A stretch of 64,000 bases of DNA, from assembly GCF_003574315.2 (NCBI RefSeq), contig NZ_AP025739.1:620001-684000 (forward strand), given 5' to 3'. This DNA is from Capsulimonas corticalis (GTDB taxonomy: Bacteria > Armatimonadota > Armatimonadia > Armatimonadales > Capsulimonadaceae). Positions within the stretch are counted from its first letter, which is position 1, and each line of letters begins with the position of its first letter. This document shows positions 51,254 to 59,810 of the stretch, piece by piece. The notes beneath the pieces were generated by a model. The model ran no database searches. It was not told the DNA's origin and saw only the letters and a program-made list of their open reading frames with translations. The position numbers and the translations under genes are program-made.

Positions 51254-53821
51254 ATGATTTCTAAACGTTTCAACATTTCCCGATCGCTCGCCGCCGCCGC
51301 CGTCTTCATCAGCGCCTGCGGCGTCGCGGCCCCGCAGGCGCGCGCGGCGGAGGCGGCCGCCGGTTACTGGCCTTTGGATGAGGGGACGGGAACCACGACG
51401 GCCGACGCCGGCGGGCAGGGCGCGACGGGGACGCTGATGGACGGCGCCGGGTGGGCGACGGACGCCAAAGTTGGCAAGTCCGCGCTGGCGCTGGGAGGAC
51501 ACGGAAGCGTCGATGTGGCGAACTCCGTGATCGACACCAGTCAAAGCTTCACGGTGTCGGCCTGGGTCAAGCTGAAAACCGTCGGCGGTTTTCAGACATT
51601 CGTGAGCATCGACGGGGATAAGATTAGCGGCTTTTTCCTGCAATTGCGCTCCTCGGGCAACTTTGGATTCACCCATTACGAAGCCGACAATCCGGACTCG
51701 CGCTCCGCGATCGCCGGGGCGCTGGCGCAAACCGAGCCGAACGTTTGGTATCACCTGATCGGCGTTTACGACGCCGACGCCAAGCAAATCAAGCTCTATG
51801 TCAACGGCGTTCTCCAGGACACCGCGCCGCTGGATAAATCCTGGCGCGCGCAGGGACATCTGGAGATCGGACGCGGCAAGTACAACGGCGCGTCCGTGGA
51901 CTTCTCCGACGCCGAAATTGACGATGTGCGCGTCGCCCAGGGCGTTCATGTTGATCCCGCCGTGCTCGCCAGTGTGAAGGAGGACACTCCCTCCCTGCCG
52001 GCGACGATGACGATCGATTTCACGCAGAACGGCCCGAAGGTCAGCCCTCTAATGTATGGCCTGATGATCGAGGACATCAGCCACTCCATCGACGGCGGCC
52101 TGTACGCCGAGCTGATCCGCAACCGCGCCCTGAAGGACGACGGGAATAAGCCGGTCTACTGGGACGCCTACCCCAGCAGCAGCTTCGCATCGATCGCCGT
52201 CGATACCCGCCAGCCCGTCCCAAATACGGCGCTGACCTCCAGTCTGCGCCTTGACGCAAGCAGCGCCGGCGGCGGAATCGCCAATGAAGGTTACTGGGGG
52301 ATCCCTGTGGCGCCAAGCACGAAGTACCGCGCTTCGTTCTATGCGAAGTCCGACGGCAAGTACAGCGCGCCGCTGACGGTCTCGATCCAGAGCAATGACG
52401 GAGCGGCCACATTCGCCACGGCGACGGTCGCCGGCGTGACAGGCGATTGGAAGAAGTACACCGTCACCCTGACCACGGATAAATCTGCTCCCAAGTCTCA
52501 GAACAACAAATTCGTGATCGCCGCCGGCGCTTCGGGCGCGCTCTGGTTCACGCAAGTGTCGCTTTTCCCGCCGACCTTCCATGACCGGCCGAACGGAACG
52601 CGCGTCGATCTGATGAAGCATCTCGACGCTATCCATCCCGCGTTCCTGCGCATGCCGGGCGGCAACTATCTGGAAGGCAACACGATCGCCGAGCGCTTCG
52701 ACTGGAAGAAGACCATCGGGCCGATCGAGCAGCGTCCCGGACACCAGGATCCATGGGGCTATCGCTCCAACGACGGCTTCGGCTTGATGGAATATTTAGA
52801 ATGGTGCGACGACCTGAAAATGGAGCCGCTGCTGGCGGTCTTCGCGGGCTTTGCTCTGGGACACGAACACGTGAGCACCGCCGCCGAAGTGCAGCCGTAC
52901 GTTCAGGACGCCCTGGATGAGATTGAATATCTCATCGGCGGCCCCGACACCCAATGGGGCGCCGAGCGCGTGAAGGACGGTCACCCGAAGCCGTTCTCGC
53001 TGCACTACGTGGAGATCGGCAATGAAGACTTCTTCGATAACTCCGGCAGTTATGAAGTCCGCTACGCCGCCTTCCACGACGCCATCAAGGCAAAATATCC
53101 GCAACTCTTATTAATCGCGACGCGCAGTGACGTCAAGTCCCGCAAGCCCGATGTCATCGACGATCACTACTACCAGTCGGCGCGATCCTTCGAGGCCGAT
53201 TGGCGCCATTACGACAAGAGCGACCGCACCGCACCGAAGGTCTTCGTCGGCGAGTACGCCAGCCAGGAAGGAGTCCCGACGCCAAATCTGAAGGCCGCGC
53301 TCGGCGACGCCGCCTTCATGGCCGGCTTCGAGCGCAACGCCGACGTGGTCCAGATCGCATCCTACGCGCCGCTGCTGGTGAACGTCAACCCCGGCGCCTC
53401 GCAGTGGGGCACCAACCTGATCGGCTTCGACGCGCTGAACAGCTACGTTTCACCCGCGTACTACACACAGCAGCTCTTCAGCCTCTACCATGGCGACACC
53501 GTCGTTCCCGCGACCGTCGAACACGGCGGCGCGCTGTCCTATGTCGTCAGCAAAGTGAGCAAAATGGGCGTGGTGTACGTGAAAGTCGTCAACCCAATGG
53601 CCTCGCCGATCACGACGACGATCACCCTGAACGGCGCCAAATCCATCGCCACGAAGGGATCGGCCATCGTCCTGACATCCGCGAACGACACGGACACCAA
53701 CACGATCTCCGAACCGAAGAAGGTCGTCCCGGTCACGTCGCCGCTCAAGAGCGTCGGCAAGACGTTCCAATACACATTCGCCGGAAACTCGCTGACGGTG
53801 CTGACGCTGTCGGTGAAGTGA
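51254..53821 (+). CDS. secreted GH51 alpha-L-arabinofuranosidase with LamG module
   Basis: An 855-residue enzyme. The signal peptide ends near residue 32, then a LamG/concanavalin-like module (about 35-235), a beta-sandwich linker region, and a GH51 catalytic TIM barrel and C-terminal beta domain. The acid/base is E591 in YVEIGNEDFF and the nucleophile E667 in VFVGEYAS, typical of GH51. It should release L-arabinose from plant arabinan or arabinoxylan outside the cell, feeding the isomerase pathway encoded upstream. GAGGAG lies 5 nt before the ATG at 51254. Confidence 0.92.
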   Translation: MISKRFNISRSLAAAAVFISACGVAAPQARAAEAAAGYWPLDEGTGTTTADAGGQGATGTLMDGAGWATDAKVGKSALALGGHGSVDVANSVIDTSQSFTVSAWVKLKTVGGFQTFVSIDGDKISGFFLQLRSSGNFGFTHYEADNPDSRSAIAGALAQTEPNVWYHLIGVYDADAKQIKLYVNGVLQDTAPLDKSWRAQGHLEIGRGKYNGASVDFSDAEIDDVRVAQGVHVDPAVLASVKEDTPSLPATMTIDFTQNGPKVSPLMYGLMIEDISHSIDGGLYAELIRNRALKDDGNKPVYWDAYPSSSFASIAVDTRQPVPNTALTSSLRLDASSAGGGIANEGYWGIPVAPSTKYRASFYAKSDGKYSAPLTVSIQSNDGAATFATATVAGVTGDWKKYTVTLTTDKSAPKSQNNKFVIAAGASGALWFTQVSLFPPTFHDRPNGTRVDLMKHLDAIHPAFLRMPGGNYLEGNTIAERFDWKKTIGPIEQRPGHQDPWGYRSNDGFGLMEYLEWCDDLKMEPLLAVFAGFALGHEHVSTAAEVQPYVQDALDEIEYLIGGPDTQWGAERVKDGHPKPFSLHYVEIGNEDFFDNSGSYEVRYAAFHDAIKAKYPQLLLIATRSDVKSRKPDVIDDHYYQSARSFEADWRHYDKSDRTAPKVFVGEYASQEGVPTPNLKAALGDAAFMAGFERNADVVQIASYAPLLVNVNPGASQWGTNLIGFDALNSYVSPAYYTQQLFSLYHGDTVVPATVEHGGALSYVVSKVSKMGVVYVKVVNPMASPITTTITLNGAKSIATKGSAIVLTSANDTDTNTISEPKKVVPVTSPLKSVGKTFQYTFAGNSLTVLTLSVK

Positions 53822-53853
53822 CGGAGTGACCTATCCCCGGCCGCCCCTCCCTT

Positions 53854-54036
53854 GCAAACCCACCCCGGCGCTTCGCGCCACCCCTCCCGCCGACGGGAAG
53901 GGTTATTTCAGAGTGTGTTATCGCAGACAGCTTTCGTAAGAGGCAATCCTACAAACCCTTCCCGTCGGCGGGAGGGGGCGGCCGAAGGCCGGGGGTGGGT
54001 TTGCCACGAGAGCACGCGAAGCGCGGGAGTGGGTTT
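53854..54036. repeat. GC-rich palindromic repeat with core (copy F)
   Basis: A full copy with core at 53904-53955 in the B/D orientation, closed at 54005, then a half-module (CGCGAAGCGCGGGAGTGGGTTTG) to 54036. It fills the gap between the convergent GH51 and sulfatase genes. Confidence 0.87.
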
Positions 54037-54043
54037 GAATCCC

Positions 54044-55582
54044 CTACCCCTCGTTATCCGTAACCGAATTCCCGGGGCGCGGGTCCGTGCGATTGTAACC
54101 CTGGCTGAGCTGGCGCCGGGAGCGCTGCTCTGTTTCGTCGGGGTCGCCGGCGACTTCTTTGAGCAAACGCGCGTGCATCGATTTCAGGCGCGCTTGATGC
54201 TTGGGATCTGCGGCGAGGTTGGTGAACTCTCCAGGATCGGCCGCGAGGTTGTAAAGCTCATGCTCAGCGGGATGGTCCTTGTCGATCACGGTATGGTAAA
54301 CATACTTCCAGTCGCCGGCGCGGCACATCACGTAGCCCGACGCCGTATTGTGAGCGTAATACTCGCTGACCGCGAAGTCTTTCCAGGCTGTTTTATCGTG
54401 ATCCATCCAGCGCGTCATGGAGTCGCCGTTCCAGTCGTCCGGCGCGTGTGCGCCCGCGATGTCCACGACCGTTTGGACAAGATCGACATGCGACGAAGCG
54501 CCCTGGCGGCGCTGGCCGCCTTTCCAGCGCTCCGGCCAGGAGATGACCAGCGGAACCCGGCTGGACTGTTCGTACATGCAGTTCTTCCACCACATGCTAT
54601 GCTCGCCCATGTTTTCTCCGTGGTCCGAGGAGTAGATGATCACGGTGTTCTCGGCAATCTCAGGATGCGCGCGCAGGGCCGCAAGCACTTTGCCGATCTC
54701 GTTGTCGGCCCAATTCGCCAGCCCATAATAAAGCTCGCGTCCCTTACGCACAACATCGTCGGGAACGCCGATCTCCTCAAACCCGGCGCGCTGAACTTTG
54801 TAATTCAGCGGCAGGCGATCCAGGAACCCGTCGGGAATCTTCGGATTCTCCACCTTCCCCTCGTAACGCCGCCAGTAATCTTCCGGGACGACCAGCGGAA
54901 AGTGGGGCGCGAGATAGCCGACGAAGAGAAAGAAGGGCTCGTCGCTCGCATGATCCTGAGACAGAAACTCGACGGCGCCCGCCGTCACCCTCCGGTCATG
55001 CTCCACCGTACTGCCGCGATTTCCGGGATGAAATCCCTGGAAGCGCGGAGATAGCTGCTTCTGCTCAAGATAAGTCGGCGGGCGGCGGCGACCCAGCCCC
55101 GTCTGATACCAGTTGTTGAAATCGCCGCCGACCTCGGTGAAGCCATATCGGCGATTGTAATCGTAGTGCTGTTTTCCGCAGAGAAACGATTTGTATCCCG
55201 CCGCATTCAGCACGCGGGGAAGCGACGCGATCTCTGGATCCGGCAGCTGCGAAGTCAGCCCCCAGGCGTCGACATGCGACACATACTTCCCGGCGGTCAG
55301 AGAAAGTCGGGAAGGGGCGCAAAGGGGAGAGTTACAGTAGTGAGTATCGAAGGTGATCCCCTGCTTCGCCAGAGCGTCGATGTTCGGCGTCTGAATCACC
55401 GTGTTGCCGTAGTATCCCGCGACCGAATGGTTATGCTCATCGGACATAATCCATAAAATATTGGGTTTTGAACGGCGTTTCGCAGTCGCCGCGGAGCTGC
55501 TCCTGGGAAGAGCGAGCCCGCAAACTCCCGCCGCAGCGGCCCCTAGAAAATCCCGCCGTGAAATGGGCCGTGTCTCCTGCAT
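54044..55582 (-). CDS. Tat-exported sulfatase (formylglycine type)
   Basis: A 512-residue type I sulfatase. The twin-arginine signal ISRRDFLGAAAAGVCGLA precedes the mature protein. C88 in LCAPSR (C-x-P-x-R) would become the catalytic formylglycine, which requires an FGE maturase encoded elsewhere. Further family motifs are ILWIMSDEHN, GKQHYDY and IIYSSDHGENMGEH. A choline-sulfatase or polysaccharide-sulfatase role is likely; the substrate is not known. GGAG lies 7 nt before the ATG at 55582. Confidence 0.9.
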   Translation of the reverse strand: MQETRPISRRDFLGAAAAGVCGLALPRSSSAATAKRRSKPNILWIMSDEHNHSVAGYYGNTVIQTPNIDALAKQGITFDTHYCNSPLCAPSRLSLTAGKYVSHVDAWGLTSQLPDPEIASLPRVLNAAGYKSFLCGKQHYDYNRRYGFTEVGGDFNNWYQTGLGRRRPPTYLEQKQLSPRFQGFHPGNRGSTVEHDRRVTAGAVEFLSQDHASDEPFFLFVGYLAPHFPLVVPEDYWRRYEGKVENPKIPDGFLDRLPLNYKVQRAGFEEIGVPDDVVRKGRELYYGLANWADNEIGKVLAALRAHPEIAENTVIIYSSDHGENMGEHSMWWKNCMYEQSSRVPLVISWPERWKGGQRRQGASSHVDLVQTVVDIAGAHAPDDWNGDSMTRWMDHDKTAWKDFAVSEYYAHNTASGYVMCRAGDWKYVYHTVIDKDHPAEHELYNLAADPGEFTNLAADPKHQARLKSMHARLLKEVAGDPDETEQRSRRQLSQGYNRTDPRPGNSVTDNEG

Positions 55583-55722
55583 CTCTATTCTCCTTACGAG
55601 GCCGTCGAATCGGATGGTATTCGACGCAAACCTTCTTATATCATTTTATCCGTTCTTAATGCAAGTATCTATATCATAAAAGTACACATATGCTCGATAT
55701 TCGTGACTTCAAAACATTTGCG

Positions 55723-55754
55723 TCAATCTCTGTGAAATTTTTCACAGAGATTGA
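55723..55754. promoter_or_regulatory. perfect 14-bp inverted repeat (candidate operator)
   Basis: TCAATCTCTGTGAA (55723-55736) and TTCACAGAGATTGA (55741-55754) flank ATTT. It lies between the divergent sulfatase and membrane gene pair, 103 bp before the latter. It could be an operator for a dimeric repressor, or a hairpin in the leader of the membrane genes. Confidence 0.65.
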
Positions 55755-55856
55755 ACTTATCGATCGGTCTGTCTGTTGATCGGAACATAGCCGGTTTGCA
55801 AGTGAAGGCTCATCCTGAGGAGGTTTTCCCCTCACCAATCACGAAGGAGCAACAAC

Positions 55857-56648
55857 ATGTTCAAACAGCGGAGTTCGTGGGCGTCCAGCCTTGTCACCGG
55901 CCTGATCGGCTGGAACGGCTTTTTCATCATCGTCGCCCTGGCGTTCGGCCTTTCGGTCTCGCCGGTCACGCTTTTCCTGGCCGGCTCCCTCGCCGCCGTC
56001 GCCCAGATCGTCATCCTGCGACTGCTGTTCTTTAAGATCCATCTGGACCGAAATCTTGGCTACGGCGCGGTCTTTGGGACGATCAGCGCGGCGATGCTGA
56101 TCGTCGTCGACTTCGCGCTGTTCCCCGCGCTGACCGAGCATCTCGTGATCTGGTTCCTCACCGCCGTCTATATCGGCCCCGCCGTCGGCGCGTTCCTCAG
56201 CTACTTTTACAAGGACGACCGTGAGATCGAAGCCGAGGCGCCGGCCGGGCAGCCGGTCGATTATGGGCGCGACGGCCACTGGCTGGAGCCGTTCGCTTTC
56301 GGCGCCGTCGCCTACTTACTCGTCTTCATGCCCCATACCGGCGATATCGCCGTATCGGCATTGATGGTCGGCGCGATGAGCGGCGTCTTCGCCGCCGGCG
56401 CCAGCCACTTTGTTCTCTTCTCCAAGGCGCGCCGCCCCATCCTGCCCTTCACCATCGGTCTCCTTGGCGGCGCGCTGCAGGGCGCGGTCACCGGCCTGCT
56501 GTTTCGACATTATGCGAACGCGCTCTGGCTTTCGCCCATCGCCCTCGGCGCCGCGTCCGGAGTTTTGACCTATTTGATGACGATCACGCGCGGCTACACG
56601 CTCGCGCGAGCGGAAGATCTCGCTGAGGCTGCGGGGGACGCCGCATGA
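55857..56648 (+). CDS. polytopic membrane protein, 263 residues
   Basis: Not recognised. About seven hydrophobic segments, with a cytoplasmic or periplasmic acidic loop (DDREIEAEAPAGQPVDYGRDG) near the middle. No transporter signature is evident. AAGGAG lies about 9 nt before the ATG at 55857. The next gene starts inside its stop codon (ATGA), so the two form one operon and perhaps one complex. Confidence 0.72.
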   Translation: MFKQRSSWASSLVTGLIGWNGFFIIVALAFGLSVSPVTLFLAGSLAAVAQIVILRLLFFKIHLDRNLGYGAVFGTISAAMLIVVDFALFPALTEHLVIWFLTAVYIGPAVGAFLSYFYKDDREIEAEAPAGQPVDYGRDGHWLEPFAFGAVAYLLVFMPHTGDIAVSALMVGAMSGVFAAGASHFVLFSKARRPILPFTIGLLGGALQGAVTGLLFRHYANALWLSPIALGAASGVLTYLMTITRGYTLARAEDLAEAAGDAA

Positions 56649-57097
56649 CGACCGTGGCCCTCGTCTCCTTTCTCTGCCGCGTGCTGCACATCGCGTCCAC
56701 CTGCACCTCGCTCGGCGGTCTCTTCTACGCCCGCATGGTGCTCTGGCCGACACTGGACACACTGGCGCCCGACGTTCGCGAGACGTTTCTCGCGCAGGCG
56801 ATCCGCCGCTTCGCCGTCATCAAATGGACGGGCGTGGCGACGGTCGCCGTCACGGGCGTCATCCAGTGGTATTTGACCTTCCCGCACATCGTCAACCAGA
56901 TGCATTATGTGCTCTTCTTCGCGGTCAAAATGACGGGCGCCGTCGGCCTCTTCAGCATCACCTTCCTGCTGGCCCTCCCCACCGAAAACCTGCGCCAGAT
57001 GCGCCTTCAGCGCGCCTTCTGGTCCGGTCTGAATATCGTCTGCGGCCTGACGATTCTGATCGGCGCCGCGCTGATGCACTCCGCCGCGCGGCGATAA
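56645..57097 (+). CDS. four-helix membrane protein, CopD-like
   Basis: A 150-residue protein with about four transmembrane segments. RVLHIASTCTSLGGLFYARMVL and IKWTGVATVAVTGVIQWYL resemble the CopD-like/DUF4149-type membrane domain, where a His and a Cys-containing first helix may bind a metal or haem; the match is only approximate. It overlaps the upstream membrane gene by 4 bp. Confidence 0.65.
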   Translation: MTTVALVSFLCRVLHIASTCTSLGGLFYARMVLWPTLDTLAPDVRETFLAQAIRRFAVIKWTGVATVAVTGVIQWYLTFPHIVNQMHYVLFFAVKMTGAVGLFSITFLLALPTENLRQMRLQRAFWSGLNIVCGLTILIGAALMHSAARR

Positions 57098-57133
57098 GCC
57101 AAAGTTGTGATACACTGAACACGGAGGCTCACC

Positions 57134-58003
57134 ATGTCATTTTACGCTTTTAACATCGCCGTCAAAGGCCCGACGCAAGAGGAAATCGCAAGCTATCTGG
57201 AATCTCTGGGCGAAGCCGGCGCGGTGACGCCGACGGAAAACGGAACCACGGTCTTCTCATCGGATGACTGCTCAGAAAAGAACCATATCGAGCGCCTGGC
57301 CCGAGCGGCCTCCCAGCGCTTCGCCTGCCCCGCTCTCGCCATGCACAACTACGACGACGCGATTCTCTGGTATCAATTGATCGTCAACGGCGAGCAAGCC
57401 GACGAATACGATTCCTGCCCCTCCTACTTCGACTTCGGCTTTCAGGACAATCCGCCGCGCGGCCCGGAAGGCGGAAACGCCCGGCTCCTCTGCGAGACAT
57501 GGGGCGCCGAGTCCCTCTGGATCCCGCTCGTGGAAAGCATCCTGCGCAGCCATAACGTTCCCGGCCGAGATATTCCGGACTTCGACGCCCAAATGCAAAG
57601 TTTTCTGGAAGGCGCGCCCATCCACGCCACGTTTCCTCCCAATATGCCTTCCGGCATGCAAAGCGATATCTTAAACCGCCTGAGCGACCTCGCCTCCAGC
57701 ATCTCAAAAACACCCGAATCTTATCTTGGAAATCCCGATTCCCTCTTCACCCGCGCCGTCCAAATGCTCCCGCCCGCCGCGCGGGACACATTCATGGCGA
57801 AGTTCAACAACGCCTGCATTGAAGCCGGCGTCGGCGAGCAAGCCGCGGATTCCTCACTCCAATCCGGATTCAGCGACGAACGCGAACGCCACGCCGCCCT
57901 CGCCGCCGCGCTCGGCCTGCCGCGCATCGTCGCCTCCCTCTGCGGAATGCAGGAAGAGGATTTGGTCCCCGAAGGAACGATATTCGTTGGGGAAGGTCAG
58001 TGA
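57134..58003 (+). CDS. hypothetical protein, first of a tandem pair (289 residues)
   Basis: Not recognised. A soluble protein without signal peptide, opening MSFYAFNIAVKGPTQEEIASYLESLG. It is closely related to the next gene: residues 40-80 are almost identical in DNA as well as protein. The middle contains several Cys and Trp; the C-terminal third (ALAAALGLPRIVASLCGMQEEDLVPEG) is also shared. An extended -10 (TGATACACT, 57109) and GGAGG upstream of the ATG support expression. A protein-interaction or immunity-like role is only a guess. Confidence 0.72.
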   Translation: MSFYAFNIAVKGPTQEEIASYLESLGEAGAVTPTENGTTVFSSDDCSEKNHIERLARAASQRFACPALAMHNYDDAILWYQLIVNGEQADEYDSCPSYFDFGFQDNPPRGPEGGNARLLCETWGAESLWIPLVESILRSHNVPGRDIPDFDAQMQSFLEGAPIHATFPPNMPSGMQSDILNRLSDLASSISKTPESYLGNPDSLFTRAVQMLPPAARDTFMAKFNNACIEAGVGEQAADSSLQSGFSDERERHAALAAALGLPRIVASLCGMQEEDLVPEGTIFVGEGQ

Positions 58004-58012
58004 GGAATACCG

Positions 58013-58801
58013 ATGTCATTTTATGCCTATAACATCGCCATCAAGGGGCCGACGCAGGCCGAAACGGCGAGTTACTTTGAGGGATTGGGCGAGATTGGAG
58101 TCGTCACACCCCAGGAAAACGGGACGACGGTGTTTTCGTCAGAAGACTGCACGGAAAAGAACCACATCGAGCGCCTGGCCCGAGCGGCCTCCCAGCGCTT
58201 CGCCTGCCCCGCGCTCGCCATGCACAACTACGACGACGCCCTTCTCTGGTATCAATTGATCGTGAACGGCCAACTTGCCGACGAATATCATTCTTGCCCG
58301 GCATATTTTGACTATGGCGGCCGAGCCAACATCCCGGAGGAGCCAGACGGCGGCAATGCGCGAACACTCTGCGCGACGTGGGGAATAGACAACGCGTGGA
58401 TTCCGCTTATCGAAGGGATTTTTCGAGAAACGAAGAACACAACGCGAGATTCTCCGGAATTGAGCGATGAAATACGGAATTTTCTGTGGCGTGGCGGTGA
58501 GCTTCCCTCAGCAACTTCTGAAAGCGAAGGCTCTCAATTCGCACGCGCTCTTCAGGCGCTGCCGCAGGCAATGCAGGACGACTTCCTGTCAAATTTCAGC
58601 CAGGCGTGCATCGCCGCTGGCGTCGGCGATCGAACTTCGGAAGCCGCGAGCCGCTTCGGATTTCTGCAAGAACGCGGGCGCCACGCCGCCCTCGCCGCGG
58701 CGCTGGGATTACCGCTGTCCGTGCTCTCATTATGCAGCGTGGAGGAAGAAGACATGATCCCCGAAGGCTCCATATTGATCGGGATAGACGAGGAAGAGTG
58801 A
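58013..58801 (+). CDS. hypothetical protein, second of a tandem pair (262 residues)
   Basis: A paralogue of 57134-58003 that begins 9 bp after it, so the two are co-transcribed. It opens MSFYAYNIAIKGPTQAETASYFEGLG. The first about 120 and last about 60 residues are conserved between the copies; the middle (about 120-190) is divergent and shorter here. It ends in an acidic IDEEE tail. GAGGAATACCG precedes the ATG. Confidence 0.72.
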   Translation: MSFYAYNIAIKGPTQAETASYFEGLGEIGVVTPQENGTTVFSSEDCTEKNHIERLARAASQRFACPALAMHNYDDALLWYQLIVNGQLADEYHSCPAYFDYGGRANIPEEPDGGNARTLCATWGIDNAWIPLIEGIFRETKNTTRDSPELSDEIRNFLWRGGELPSATSESEGSQFARALQALPQAMQDDFLSNFSQACIAAGVGDRTSEAASRFGFLQERGRHAALAAALGLPLSVLSLCSVEEEDMIPEGSILIGIDEEE

Positions 58802-58836
58802 TCACGGAATCGTCAAAATACAACGGTCGATGACGC

Positions 58837-59685
58837 CTATGGCTCCTCGGCGCGTCTTCGGTAGCCGCGCGGGCTCATCCCGGTGTGCCGCTTGAACCAG
58901 TGGGAGAAGTATGGAGGGTCCATCCCCAGGTCGGCGGCGATGGAGAAAATTGGCTGCGCCCCCCGATCCAGCACACCTTTGGCGTGGGCGAGCCGTTGCT
59001 GGTCGAGGAAGCGCGCGGGGGGAACGCCCATCTGGGCGCGGAAGAGATGGGCCATTCTTGACGCGGAGAGTCCGCCGACTTTCACCAGATCCGCAGGCCG
59101 GATCGGCTGGTCGAGACGTTGCGAGATGAAGTCCATCACGGCGAGGACGCGGCCGTCCAGGCGCGTTCGGCCTACCGGGGCGTTCTGCGTATCGCACCAG
59201 AGTAGAGCCTCCTCCAGATCGTTCATGGCGAAGTCGATGCGCTGGCGCAATCCGCCATTCGCCACTCGCACGGCCTCCACCAGACATCGAACGATCTTTT
59301 CCCGCACAATCGGCTCATTGAGCTGGAGGCGCATCACGCCCGGCGCAACTTCAGGCCAGGTAAGCCAGGGCAGCCATTCCGGTCGCGGATGAAAGTGGAT
59401 CCATAACTGATCCCAGAGATCATCCCGATCCTCTGAGGTGTAGTCATGCGGAACTCCAGGACGAACAAGCACCAGATCGTGTCCTTCGATGATCACCGGA
59501 TCGCTCTTGGTGTCGAAGCGGCCCGCGCCCGCGAATGCGGCGAGGAGAAGCCAGTCAGTCGTCCCATGCTCCCGCCAAACCCGGAAGCTGGGAGGGTAGT
59601 CCCCTCGCCCAGCAAGCAAGCGCTCCACGACCGGCAACAGAGTATGAACGTGGTTCGTATTAGGATTCTTGCGTTCGTCTCTCAT
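58837..59685 (-). CDS. AraC family transcriptional regulator
   Basis: A 282-residue AraC-type activator with an N-terminal cupin-like sugar-binding domain (about 25-165, HDLVLVRPGVPHDYTSEDRDD) and a C-terminal double HTH (about 180-280, with VGGLSASRMAHLFRAQMGVPP and the AraC signature SIAADLGMDPPYFSHWFKRHTGMSPRGYR). It is divergent from the GH27 galactosidase gene, which it probably controls in response to a sugar. The start follows TATGAT after 9 nt with no ribosome site, so the transcript may be leaderless. Confidence 0.9.
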   Translation of the reverse strand: MRDERKNPNTNHVHTLLPVVERLLAGRGDYPPSFRVWREHGTTDWLLLAAFAGAGRFDTKSDPVIIEGHDLVLVRPGVPHDYTSEDRDDLWDQLWIHFHPRPEWLPWLTWPEVAPGVMRLQLNEPIVREKIVRCLVEAVRVANGGLRQRIDFAMNDLEEALLWCDTQNAPVGRTRLDGRVLAVMDFISQRLDQPIRPADLVKVGGLSASRMAHLFRAQMGVPPARFLDQQRLAHAKGVLDRGAQPIFSIAADLGMDPPYFSHWFKRHTGMSPRGYRRRAEEP

Positions 59686-59810
59686 TCAGCACTCATCATA
59701 GCAGAGATTCACAAGTTTTCAGCCGTAAAACGCATGGACGCGAAGCGAAAAAATCTCTATATTATTTGTGAGAAGCATTCAGTCACCCCAGAAAAAGGCA
59801 AACAAAGTCC

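Noticed and set aside
45113-53990. CRISPR array (regularly repeated sequence in the arabinose region)
   Set aside because: Repeats are several kilobases apart, palindromic and separated by genes; there are no spacers or cas genes.
54000-54050. Possible tRNA T-arm (GGGTTTGAATCCC-like text at the end of repeat F)
   Set aside because: No acceptor stem, anticodon arm or CCA-like end can be drawn around it; it is the arm of the repeat.
53852-55054. Plus-strand frame opposite the sulfatase
   Set aside because: It starts inside repeat F and then lies antisense to a sulfatase with a full set of family motifs.
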